From Dama dama (Eukaryota > Chordata > Mammalia > Artiodactyla > Cervidae), in contig NC_083714.1 in assembly GCF_033118175.1 (NCBI RefSeq), positions 8,060,001-8,124,000 of the forward strand: a stretch of DNA of 64,000 nt. The letters run 5' to 3'. This document shows positions 1-9,330 of this stretch, one piece after another. Made by a program: the position numbers and the translations under genes. Each line of letters starts with the position of its first letter. Within the stretch, counting starts at the first letter, position 1. The notes beneath the pieces are model-generated. The model ran no database searches. It saw only the letters and a program-made list of their open reading frames with translations, and had not been told where the DNA came from.

Positions 1-130
1 GAGGTTCCTTTAAAAAGTAAAAATAGAACTACCACAGGACTCAGCAATTCCATTCCCGGGTATATGTCAAAATAGTCTCAAAAAGTAGAAAAACCGAATC
101 CAACAAGATCCACACATGATATGGAATGAT
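1..130 (+). repeat. L1 3' end fragment (partial)
   Basis: The first 130 bases resemble the sense strand near the 3' end of mammalian L1 elements (phrases such as AAAAATAGAACTACCA and CCAGCAATTCCATTCC). The copy is truncated by the window edge and diverged. The family call is from memory, without a repeat-library search. Confidence 0.45.
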
Positions 131-1539
131 ATGCAAAGGGCTTGTATTCAGCAAACTGTTCTTACCTTTCACAGAGGCATTCCCACAGTGGGGTGAGCCC
201 AGGGAGTGTAAGAAGGAATGAGACTTGGGGGACCCTGCCTGGCTGAGGCCTGCTGGGGGCTGGGGCCACATCTCCCCCACCTGGTGCCACCATCTGGCTT
301 TGAACACAATTCTGCCTCGGGGTGACCATGGGGGCCCCCCTCCCACCTTTTCCCAATTGCAGCTGTTGGCAGAAGACTCTTCAAAGACCACAGGCAAAGC
401 CTTTTGATCCGGCAAAGCTGAGTTTACTGGACTCAGTGCAAAGGCGATGAGGAAGGACACCACCTTGACCAAGGAAACTAGAAAAAAGACTCGGAGCCAG
501 GGAAGTGCGCATTGAAATCCAGGTGGGAATCTGGGGGCAAGCCAAGGGTATGACATGGTCACTGTGGATTGATTGGTGGACACAGCCTAGGGGTGGGTCT
601 TCACCTAGGGTTGGGTTACAGTCTTACCTTCCTGGACCAAGTTTGTCCTGTAGCCAGAAACTCGTGTACTCTGCTCTGTTCCCAGTTTGACAACACAGTG
701 GGAAAGGATGCCCAGTCCCAGAATTGTTTGTCTTGGGGACAGGATGGTCTGTTTGTTCCCAGTATGATGTAACACGGGACTAGGAAAGGATGCTGGTGTC
801 AGATTTCACAAGTTAAGACCCTTAGGCCACTGTTGGTACCCACTCACTCCCCTGTGAGGTCACCAAGATGATATTTGGTCAAGCCAGGCCAAAATCACTT
901 CGGGCTGCACTAAGAGAGACCACGACCTTAGAGACTTCTCAGAAGGGCCAGGTCAGGGGTGAGATGTTTTTAATTAGATTTTTTTGAGTCTGCTGTAAGG
1001 CTGGACTTTTAATGATGGGATCTGATGGGGATGGAGCCAACCTGACTCAGGATTGGTGGACCCTTCTGAGCCAGGGCTTTAAAGGTAACTGCAAGAACAA
1101 GGGGCCCTCTGCAAAGTCAGTGCTGTGATGCTCAGTTGGAGGCCGTCACCCTGATGAGGGCTGGTTAAAGAAGGTCATGTTTGGATAAATGGATTTTGAG
1201 GAAGCTCCTGAAATCAACAATAAAGTTATTTACAACTTCTGTGTCCTAGACAAGAATTTCCTGGCATAGCAGAGGCACCGGGAGCTAAGAGGCTGGGTGA
1301 CTGCGGTTGTGGTTCTCGCCTGAGCAGGTCAAAAGTTGCTGCAGTGTGGGGGAAGCCACCTCCACCTGGGACTGAAAGTGATGAGATGGTGGCTGTCAGG
1401 TTGGCTTTCTCGCTGACTTCTACCCAAAAGTATGTCCTACTGAGAGACCCCCAGCAGCAAGAGCTGTGGGGTCAGCAGGGCTGAGAGGTGAGAAAGAAGG
1501 CAAACCCAAGGTGGATGGATTCCTGAATGGAGGTGGAGG
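131..1539. other. Intergenic, no gene seen
   Basis: Unique-looking intergenic sequence. The open frames here have no recognisable domain, codon bias or splice context, and I treat them as chance. No RNA gene or CpG island is visible. Confidence 0.5.
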
Positions 1540-1683
1540 ACAGAGGAGCCTGGCATGTTGCAGTCCATGGGGTCACAAAGAGCCAGACACGACTTGAACA
1601 ACAACAAAACAACCCAGATTAATCCTCAAAATTATTCCCCAGAGTGAAGCATCTAGACAGTAACTCACCTAGCCTTTTGGCTT

Positions 1684-1740
<57 letters not shown>

Positions 1741-1870
1741 AAGAGGGCATGACAACCCACTCCAGTGTTCTTGCCTGAAGAATCCCATGGACTGAGGAGC
1801 CTGGCTGGCTATACAGTCCATAGAGTCACACAGAGTCAGACACGACAGAAGTAACTTGGCACACAGGCAT
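1540..1870 (+). repeat. Bov-A-type SINE pieces flanking an (AT)n microsatellite
   Basis: Bases 1540-1612 match the 3' half of a Bov-tA SINE (GGAGCCTGGC, CAGTCCATGGGGTC, CAGACACGACTT, then an AAC-rich tail). Bases 1741-1870 match a second Bov-A-type segment (CAACCCACTCCAGT through CAGACACGACAG). An AT run lies between them. Both read on the plus strand. Confidence 0.75.
1686..1738. repeat. (AT)n dinucleotide microsatellite
   Basis: About 26 uninterrupted AT units lie between two SINE fragments. The tract is perfect, so its length is likely polymorphic. Confidence 0.97.
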
Positions 1871-2384
1871 ATATATCAGCTTTTGAAGCTAGCATCTATC
1901 ATAGATTTCACTTTCCAACAATGGCTGGAGTGATATCCCCCACACCATTTGCTCTTCCAGAACATTTCCACTCCCCCATCAGAAGGTAGAGTCCCCTTGG
2001 CCCTGGGTGGGCCTTTATGACTGCCTTGACTAGATGGAGTCTGGCAGAAGAAACTAGTAACATCCAAGGCGAAGTCCATCTCTTGAGAGGCTCACCCTCA
2101 CAGGCCCCACACTGTGAAGGAGGTGACCCGGAGGGGTACGTGTGCAGAGGGACCATCCAGCACCCTCTTGCCCATGTGCCATCTTGGCAATAGATGCCCA
2201 GCCCTCAGTGGGCTGGCCCCAGCTGACACCACATAGAACAGAGATGAGCCCTGCCCATGATTTGGACCCACCAGCCAAATGGACCTTTGGAGTTGATTTA
2301 AGCCACCATTCTGGGGTGGATAGTGAACTGGAATGCCATCTATTCCAATTCCTGTGTTATTAAGCGAACTGAATTTTTTTTTAA
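1871..2384. other. Intergenic, no gene seen
   Basis: No repeat family recognised and no credible coding sequence. Overlapping short frames on both strands are not supported by domain or splice signals. Confidence 0.5.
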
Positions 2385-2835
2385 CAATTACCGTTTTGAC
2401 CACTTTGAACTGTCCAGGTCAGTGGTATTTAAGTTCAGATCATTCACACTTGTGTGCAGCCATCACCACCATCCATCGACAGAGCTCCCTCCATCTCCAC
2501 AACTGAAACTCTGTCCCCCTTAAATACTAATTCCCCCTCCCATTGCCCAGACCCTGGCACCCAGTATCCTACTTTCTGTGTCTGTGAGCTGAGCTTCTCT
2601 AGGGACCCCATACCATAGAATCATACACTCTTTGTCCAGTTGTGTCTTGGGTTATTTCACTCAGCATAATATTTTCAAGGTTTGTCCATGTTGAAATATG
2701 TATCAGAATTTCTTTCCTTTTTAAGGCTGAATGACACTCCACTGTATGTCTCTACCACAATTTGTCCACTCATCTGTGAACACTGATGTATGAGTACCTG
2801 TCCCAATCCCTGCTTTCAATTCTTTTGGGTGGAAT
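2385..2835 (-). repeat. L1 3' region, antisense
   Basis: The plus strand reads as the complement of an L1 3' region: TTTCACTCAGCATAATATT, TTGTCCATGTTG, then TTTTTAAGGCTGAATGACA and ATTTGTCCACTCATCTGTG. This is an old, diverged copy. A similar segment occurs at 7110-7545. Confidence 0.5.
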
Positions 2836-2979
2836 TGTTTCAAATACCCTTTCGAGATCTACTGATGTCATGTTTTCCTCCTTGGATGTATTAATATTGC
2901 TAATTATAGTAACGTCATTTGTAGTTGAATCACCTCTGCACTCTTGGAATGAACTCCACTTGGTTATGGCATTGTGTAG

Positions 2980-3187
2980 TCATGTAGTTGCTGAGTCGTG
3001 TCCGGCTCTTTGTGACCCCATGGACTGTATCCCGCCAGGCTCCTCTGTCTATGGGATTCTCCAGGCAAGAATACTGGAGTGGGTTGCCATTTCCTTCTCC
3101 AGGGGATCTTCCCAGCCCAGAGATCAAACCCACGTGTCCTGCACTGGCAGGCAGATTCCTTATCGCTGAGCCACCAGGGAAGCCCTA
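2980..3187 (-). repeat. Bov-tA SINE (tRNA-Glu-derived), minus strand
   Basis: Full-length Bov-tA read on the minus strand. The tRNA-like head is at the right end (complement of GGCTTCCCTGGTGGCTCAG with a recognisable B-box GGTTTGATC-type segment). The Bov-A body follows to the left, ending near AGTCGTGTCCGG. It is restricted to ruminants. Confidence 0.9.
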
Positions 3188-3589
3188 GGTTATGCTATAT
3201 TCATTTCTTAATCTGCTTTTGGATTGTCTTAGCTAATTTTTAATTTTTGAACTGTGCACCAATATTTCGGTGCAAAGAATCTGTAGTTTTCTTTGTGGTG
3301 TGTTTGTTTTTGGGGGGGTGGGTAAGGATTCTTTGTCAAGTCTGGAAACCAGCTCAGACCGTCAGTCAGGCCAGAAGTGTCCACGGAGCACCCCGCCCGG
3401 CCTGGACTCTTGCAACGGAGCCCGGGAGGGAGAACCACGGGGAGTCGGCCTGTGTGTGCCACTCTCAAGAAGGTTCTTCCGGTTTCATTAGACGCACTTA
3501 GAAGCTTGTTTTTACCTTCTGGAATACAGTGGCACGACCCGTTTCTGAAAAGCCAGAAAGGATGCATTTGACAACTCTCCCCTTTTGCT

Positions 3590-3830
3590 CTCTTTCTTCT
3601 GCGGTCAGTGCCGGCGGTGTCCGCAGCCAAGTCGGCAGAGAGGATGGGCGCGGCCACCGCTCAGAAGCGGAAGACACCCCGCGCCGCCCGGCGGGGTCCG
3701 GCGGTGGGGGCCAGCGGGCCGGCGCTCCTCCCTGCGAGCCCCGCCCCGCCTCCGCCCTCCCCCTCCCCCTTCCTTGCACAGCCCCGCCCCCGCCCTCGTT
3801 GGTCGCCGGGAAACGCCTAAGACCGCAAGG
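3590..3830. promoter_or_regulatory. Orphan CpG island, promoter-like
   Basis: A 240 bp stretch very rich in CpG and GC, with several GC boxes (CCCCGCCCC) and an RFX-type X-box match at 3802-3814 (GTCGCC, one base, GGAAAC). It lies in otherwise CpG-poor repeat DNA. The short frames starting in it (for example from 3608) are low-complexity Arg/Pro/Ala and I do not call them genes. It could be an alternative TMEM187 promoter, a lncRNA promoter, or an unmethylated relic. Confidence 0.5.
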
Positions 3831-3839
3831 ACATGGCTG

Positions 3840-4680
3840 TGTACACACACACCAGGATGACTAACACTAAAAAGACTGGTCATACCAAGTGTCGGCAAGG
3901 GAGTGGAGCCAACCACGGCACAACCTGGGCCAGCCACTTTTCTTCCGAACTTGAACTTCACTTACGCACCCCACCCCCCAGCCAGCCATTCCCCTTCTAA
4001 GTGCAGTGCAAGTCGCTCAGTCGTCTTTGCGACCCCATGGACTATACAGTCCATGAAATTCTCCAAGCCAGAATACTGGAGTGGGTAGCCGTTCCCTTCT
4101 CCAGGGAATCTTTCCAGTCCAGGGATCGAACCCAGGTCTCCCACATTGCAGGCAGATTCGTTACGAGCTGAGCCACAGGGTAAGCCCAAGAATACTGGAG
4201 TGGGTAGCCTATCCCTTCTCCAGTTGATCTTCCCAACGCAAGAATCGAACCGGAGTCTCCTGCATTGCAGGCTGACTCTTTACCAACTGAGCCCATTCCC
4301 CTTCTAGGTGTGTAGCAAAAAGCAAGGAATACACATGTCCATACAAAGACTTGTACCTGCATGTCCACGGCAGCTATTCTCCTATGAGCCCCCAGCTGAA
4401 AACAAACTAAATAAATGCCCATCAGCAGAGATGTGGGACCTCCATATCACAGACTGCTGCTCAGTGATAAAAAGGAATGGACGTGCCGATACAGGTATGG
4501 ATGTCACTGTGAGCTTCTTTTCATACCAACGTCTAGAACTGCAAAAGGAATCTGGAGAGTTTGCTTTGGGGCTGAGTTTGATGGCGCCTCCGCTGTGTGT
4601 ATGGAAAGTTCCAGTGGTTACACTCAGTATGTTTTGGTTCAATAAAAATAATGCAGGTAAGTAAGCTCATAAAGTTGTAA
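3840..4680 (+). repeat. L1 3' region interrupted by a SINE
   Basis: Bases 3840-4003 and 4293-4680 are two halves of one old L1 3' region on the plus strand (AGTGTCGGCAAGG; later CAAAGACTTGTACCTGCATGT and GTGATAAAAAGGAATGGA). They are split by the SINE at 4004-4292, which is flanked by a target-site duplication of about 18 bp. Confidence 0.6.
4004..4292 (-). repeat. Bov-tA SINE with internally duplicated segment, minus strand
   Basis: A minus-strand Bov-tA whose tRNA-like head and adjoining body appear twice in tandem (4073-4188 and 4189-4292). Direct repeats at 3986-4003 (CCATTCCCCTTCTAAGTG) and 4293-4310 (same except one base) flank the whole unit, so the two parts probably inserted as one. 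Confidence 0.8.
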
Positions 4681-4765
4681 ATTTTACTTTAAATACCACT
4701 TTCACTGTCAGCCACCAGTTTTAATATTTCCTTCTTTCTATTACTGTATTCTAAGTCTTTTTCTT

Positions 4766-4873
4766 TTTGGCTGCACCAGGCATTTTGGGAGATCATAGTT
4801 CCTGGACCAGGGATCAAACCCAGGCCCTGGCAGTGGAAGCACAGAGTCCTAACCACTGAGCGCCAGGGAATTC
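4766..4873 (-). repeat. CHR-2-type SINE, minus strand
   Basis: Complement of the cetartiodactyl tRNA-Glu SINE: the right end reads back as CCCTGGCGCTCAGTGG..., followed by TTTGATCCCTGGTCC and the CATGGC/GCAGCC tail. It is found in ruminants, hippos and whales. Confidence 0.75.
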
Positions 4874-5769
4874 TCTATAGCTCTAAGTATCTTTTAAATT
4901 TTTGTGATGATTTTTTTCAACTTTGCAGCATGTGGCAGTTGTGTGTGTGTGACACCACACCTTGCAGCTTGCCTGCTTCTTGCTTTATGGTGACAATACT
5001 ACCATGATCTTCAGAGCCACCTGCAGACACAGGGAAGATGCCCCTAGCCACAGGTTCATTTATGTTTTCTGAATCTTCACAGAACTCATCTGCTTGACCT
5101 AAATACCTTCAAGGAAAGTCCATGGAAACCTCCCTCTAAGGTGCTAGATGTGTCTATTTCTCCATGGAGTTCTGTCCATTTGTGCTTTATATATTTTGAA
5201 ACTATTTTAACATTATTCCTAAAATGTTGTAGATTTGTCTGATATTAATATAACTACACCAGCTCCCTCTTGGTTCTTAGGTGCCAAGTAGATCTTGATT
5301 TTCTCCTTCTCTCACATGTGATCTTTCCACAGACATATGTTTTAGGTGAGTTTCTAGTAAACAGCATATGCCTGGAAGTTGTGGTTAGGATGCAGTGTGA
5401 CAATGTCTGTAATCTCTAACAGTCCCGCTATCTGAAGTCCTCTCAGAGTTGACATCTGTTGTTTGTTGTGTCGGCCACCACAGAAGCAACCACACACCAC
5501 CCCCCCGCCCCTCTGCCCTGTGGGGCTGGCTCAGCTCATTGTGGATGTCACACTCTCAGCTCCCCCACCTGTTTGGGTTGTACACTATGAAGAACAATCT
5601 GGAAAGAAAGCCCATCTGAATGGCAAGGACAAAGAGTTGCAAACGATAAACATTTCAGATGGCTGCCTGGCAAGGTCAGGGTGCTCTCCAGAGAAGCTGA
5701 GGTGCCCCATGACACAGTAGAGCGCTGATTAGAGGGCTTTGAAATTAAGCATGTATGTCCAAACCACAA
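4874..5769. other. Intergenic, AT-richer, no gene seen
   Basis: No recognisable gene, RNA or clear repeat family. An old LINE origin is possible for parts near 5150-5350, but I cannot assign it. Confidence 0.4.
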
Positions 5770-5995
5770 TGAGACCCCGTATCATGCCCACTAGGAGGCT
5801 TACAATAAAAAATCAGTAAAAAAAAAATCAGTAACAAGTAGTGGTGAGGATGTTGAGAAATCAAAAGCCTCGTTCACAGTGGTAGGAATGGTGCATCCAG
5901 TCCTCCAAAAATTCAACAGAAAATCAGCCCCTGTCCCAGCACAACCCTGTGAATGTACTAAAAACACTGAAACATACACATTAACAGTGTGAATT
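5770..5995 (+). repeat. L1 3' end fragment
   Basis: Resembles the sense L1 3' end: AGTAGTGGTGAGGATGTTGAG, then ACAACCCTGTGAATGTACTA and CACTGAAACATACACATTAA. It is immediately followed by a CHR-2 SINE. Confidence 0.55.
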
Positions 5996-6114
5996 GGGGC
6001 ATTCTCTGGTGGTCCAGGGGTTAACACTCCACACTTCCAATGCAGCGGGGGGGTCTCAGGTTCTATCCCTGGTCACAGAACTAGGATCCCACAAGCCACA
6101 TGGCCAAAAAAAAA
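5996..6114 (+). repeat. CHR-2-type SINE, plus strand
   Basis: Starts with the GGTGGTCCAGGGGTTAAC head, has a B-box-like GGTTCTATCCC, continues CACAGAACTAGGATCCCACA and ends in GCCACATGGCC plus an A-run. Confidence 0.8.
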
Positions 6115-6483
6115 GTTATCAAAAGTAACATGAAAGAACATGAATTATATGGTATGTCATTCAGATCTGAATTTTTCAATGTATTTTCCAAACGAAATTT
6201 GGCTCCCAAGCCATGGTAGCAAGGGCTCCAGTTAAAAAGACCAACGTAGCAGCCAAGAGCAGGGCAAGCCTCACCTTGGCCACTTCCTAGCTCCTCGGAC
6301 CTGAAGGTCCTTCACCTCCTCTAAACTTGCTGTTCTTGACAGTAAGGCCTCCATCTTCCCTGAAATGATCTGTGTTTCCTCATCTACAATGCGGCTGAGA
6401 GACGCAGCCCCGGGGGGGAAGGGTGGCCAGGAACACCACCCGGTTCTGTGCAGACACTTTCCTGATCTGCTGGGTTTGTTGGT

Positions 6484-6732
6484 TTTTTTTTTTTAAGATT
6501 TATTTATTATTTTTGGCTGCACTGGGTCTTTGTTGCTGCATGGGCTTTCTCTCATTGCGGTGTGGTGGCTTCTCTTCTTGTGGGGCATAAGCTCAAGTGT
6601 GCGGGCTCCAGAAGTTTCGGCTCACAGGCTTAGTTGCTCCGTGGCATGTGGGATCTTCCCTGACCAGGGATGAAACCCGTGTTCCCTGCATTGCCAGGCG
6701 GATTCTGAACAACTGGACTAGCTGGGAAGCCT
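6484..6732 (-). repeat. CHR-1-type SINE, minus strand
   Basis: Longer CHR-family SINE in antisense: a T-run then TTATTTATTATTTTTGGCTG, CACTGGGTCTTTGTTGCTGC and a TAGTTGCTCCGTGGCATG segment, with the tRNA-like head at the right end near CTAGCTGGGAAG. Confidence 0.8.
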
Positions 6733-6889
6733 GTGACCTGCTTTTATGTGACCTTGTCCAGTGCTCATATAAGAGGTGAAACTGAGGCACAGAAGGCTGA
6801 CAAAATGTACGCAAGGTGTCCCAGCTCCTGAACTGCAGACATCAATGTCGATTTTGAAACTGTAATTAAGTACTGATAACATCAAATTT

Positions 6890-7106
6890 GGGTTTCCCTG
6901 GTGGCTCAGTGGTAAGGAATTCACCTGCCAATACAGGAGACCCAGGTTCGATCCCTGGGTTTGGAAGATCCCATGGAGAAAGGCAATGGCAACCCACTCC
7001 AGTATTCTGGCCTGGGAAATCCCATGGACAGAGGAGTCTGGTGAGCTACAGTCCATGGGGTCGCAAAGACTTGGACACGACTTAGCAACTAAACAACAAC
7101 AAACAT
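6890..7106 (+). repeat. Bov-tA SINE, plus strand
   Basis: Complete Bov-tA: GGTTTCCCTGGTGGCTCAG head, B-box GGTTCGATCC, body through CCCATGGACAGAGGAG, end GGACACGACTTAGCAACTAA and an AAC-rich tail. Confidence 0.93.
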
Positions 7107-7109
7107 CAA

Positions 7110-7545
7110 ATGTAGCATCTTGACCATTTTTAAGTGTCCAGCTTGGCAGCACTAAGTATGTTCACGTGGGTGTGCGGCCATCCCCAGAACGGTCCATCTT
7201 CCCTAATGGAAACTCTGCCCCATTAGACTCTAACTCCCCCTTCCCAGCCCGTGCCCCCTCCCCATCCTCCTCTCTCTGTCTAGGGTCTGACGACTCTAGG
7301 CACCTCATACCAGTGGAGTCATACTGTGTCTGTCCTTGTGTCTGGCCTCTCTCACTGACCATCACGCCTTGTCAGTCCAGCTGTGTTGTAGCGGCTGTCT
7401 TTTGAAGGCTGAATCACACTCCATTATGGGGCTGGACCATGTTCTGTTCATCCAGGCATGCATCGACAGACACTTGGGTTGTTTTAAATGTTTTAGTTAT
7501 TGCGAATAAGGCTGCTGTGAACACAGGGGGACAAGTATCACTTCA
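7110..7545 (-). repeat. L1 3' region, antisense
   Basis: Diverged relative of 2385-2835. It reads TTTTGAAGGCTGAATCACAC, CATCGACAGACACTTGGG and TGCGAATAAGGCTGCTGTG, characteristic of the complement of L1 3' sequences. Confidence 0.5.
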
Positions 7546-8929
7546 AGGCCCTGCTTTCCCTTCTGGTGGGGAGATCGCCTTCAAGTAGGATTCCAGGATC
7601 CTATGGTAATCGTATGTTTGATTTTTCCGGGCAACTTCAATTTTAAGCCAGGAAAGGCAAGCAAGAAGGCAGTGCAGTTCTAGTTGGCTGCTGTCCGGGT
7701 AGCGGACAGCAACCCTTCTCCCAGCACCATGTGCTGGTGATGCTTGGCGCACAGAGACTCTGGCAGGCAGTCATTTCAGCAACCACTGTGGCTGGAGGTG
7801 CAGGCATGCTGCACGTGGGCAGATCCTCTAGCGACGTGCTCACACGTAGGCAGAGAGTCCCAGAGAGCAGCACCAAAGGAGGAACTCCCCGGCTGAGTAC
7901 CCAGGAGCCCCGGGAGCAAACGCCCACAGATTGGGTCCTGCAGCCGGTGGGAGATGGCTCTGGACCACGTGGTGCATCTAGAGAAGTTTAGAGCATGTGA
8001 CAGCAGGCAGTGGGCATGGCTGCTCGTCTCCCTCTGCCCCCAGGAAAGGTCTCAGAATGTACCAGGGAGTGGGTTACACCAAACTCCCGAGGGCAGCTGC
8101 CTCGGGTGGGAGGGTAAGGTCAGGACCCCAATGTGATCTGTGACGCTGCACGGGATGGCCGAGATAGTGGCAGTGCAAACCCCATGGAAGATGCCCCAAG
8201 TGGAAGGCAGGCAGAGCCGAGAAAGAAGAGGCAGAAGGAAAACCAGAAGTCAGCGGTTCTGAAGCTCAATGGAGGGCAAGGATCCAAGTGAAAAGCAGGA
8301 AATGGAAGAAAATACTAGAAACGCATGAAAATGGTTAGAAGGACCCTGGGCCCCATCGTTCAGCCCAGGTGGTGGTGGGCAGCCTCCAGGTCACTTAGAA
8401 GAGAGGCAGCTACGGTTCGAGGGCCACGTGGACCTGCAAACACCAGGAACCTAAGCCCTGCTGATAAGGGGCTAGTTACGTGGCTGTCTGGGGGCTCACT
8501 TGGGAACTGGAATTCCCTCATTTCTATTTACCCAAAGATTTCCCCTCATGGAGGCCTTCAAAGGCGAGAGGGAAATGCTTACCTGTGGGATGCGGCCAAT
8601 TTTAAGTGCCGAGAAACAGAACCTCCTTTGTCCTCCAGCCTTTGATGAAACACATTTGGGGTTTGGGCATTTCCTCTCGGCCATGTATTGTGACTATGAA
8701 TGGCTCTGGTCAAGTTTAGTTTGGTGAATTTCCTGTGAGCGGTGGTGACAGCTGCACTGTTTGGTTTCTGAATGCACACTTCAACTACTTTAATTTTTAT
8801 TCTGAGTACTTTTAGAATACATGTTTATAAGGCAAAATATCTGAAGTAGCTATTGCAGATATTAAGATTTGACAAAGGTAGCTGATATGTACACAAGAAC
8901 CCCAAAAGCTACAAGGAAAAAGACAGACA
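7546..8929. other. Intergenic, no gene seen
   Basis: Several open frames on both strands (for example 7643-7927 minus and 8325-8645 plus) lack domains, good start context or splice support. No RNA gene visible. Confidence 0.5.
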
Positions 8930-9174
8930 TATAGAAATCCATGGCTAGGGAAAACCTGCAACCACCTTCCTTTAAGATGCCCACAAAAGCAAAAGACAAA
9001 TGAGAATAAGAAAACGTGTATCATCCATATGACAGGTGAATGGCTAATATAATATAAAACGAGCTTCTGCAAACTTTTGGAAGAAAAAGTCCAAACTGAG
9101 GAAAGGATATAAACATCTTACAGAAGAACAAATCCTAACTTTCAATAGAAAGCACAAGCACGAGTTGTGCACAA

Positions 9175-9224
<50 letters not shown>

Positions 9225-9330
9225 GGGCACGAGTTAAAGTCAAAGCAAGATCTTGCCTCGCCCCCATCAGATTGGTACAAAATGAAAAAGCCTGTGACAC
9301 CTTGCCTGTGGCTGGGGACCCCGGGAGTCC
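8930..9330 (+). repeat. Old L1 fragment with embedded microsatellite
   Basis: Weak resemblance to an L1 3' segment: AAAGCAAAAGACAAATGAG, GAAAGGATATAAACATC, and after the GT run ATCAGATTGGTACAAAATGA. It is highly diverged, so the call is tentative. Confidence 0.35.
9176..9220. repeat. (GT)n dinucleotide microsatellite
   Basis: About 20 uninterrupted GT units (with one GC near the left end) inside an old L1-like segment. Confidence 0.97.

Noticed and set aside
3608..3820. A 70-residue frame in the left CpG island
   Set aside because: Low-complexity basic/Pro-rich sequence with no homolog I recognise.
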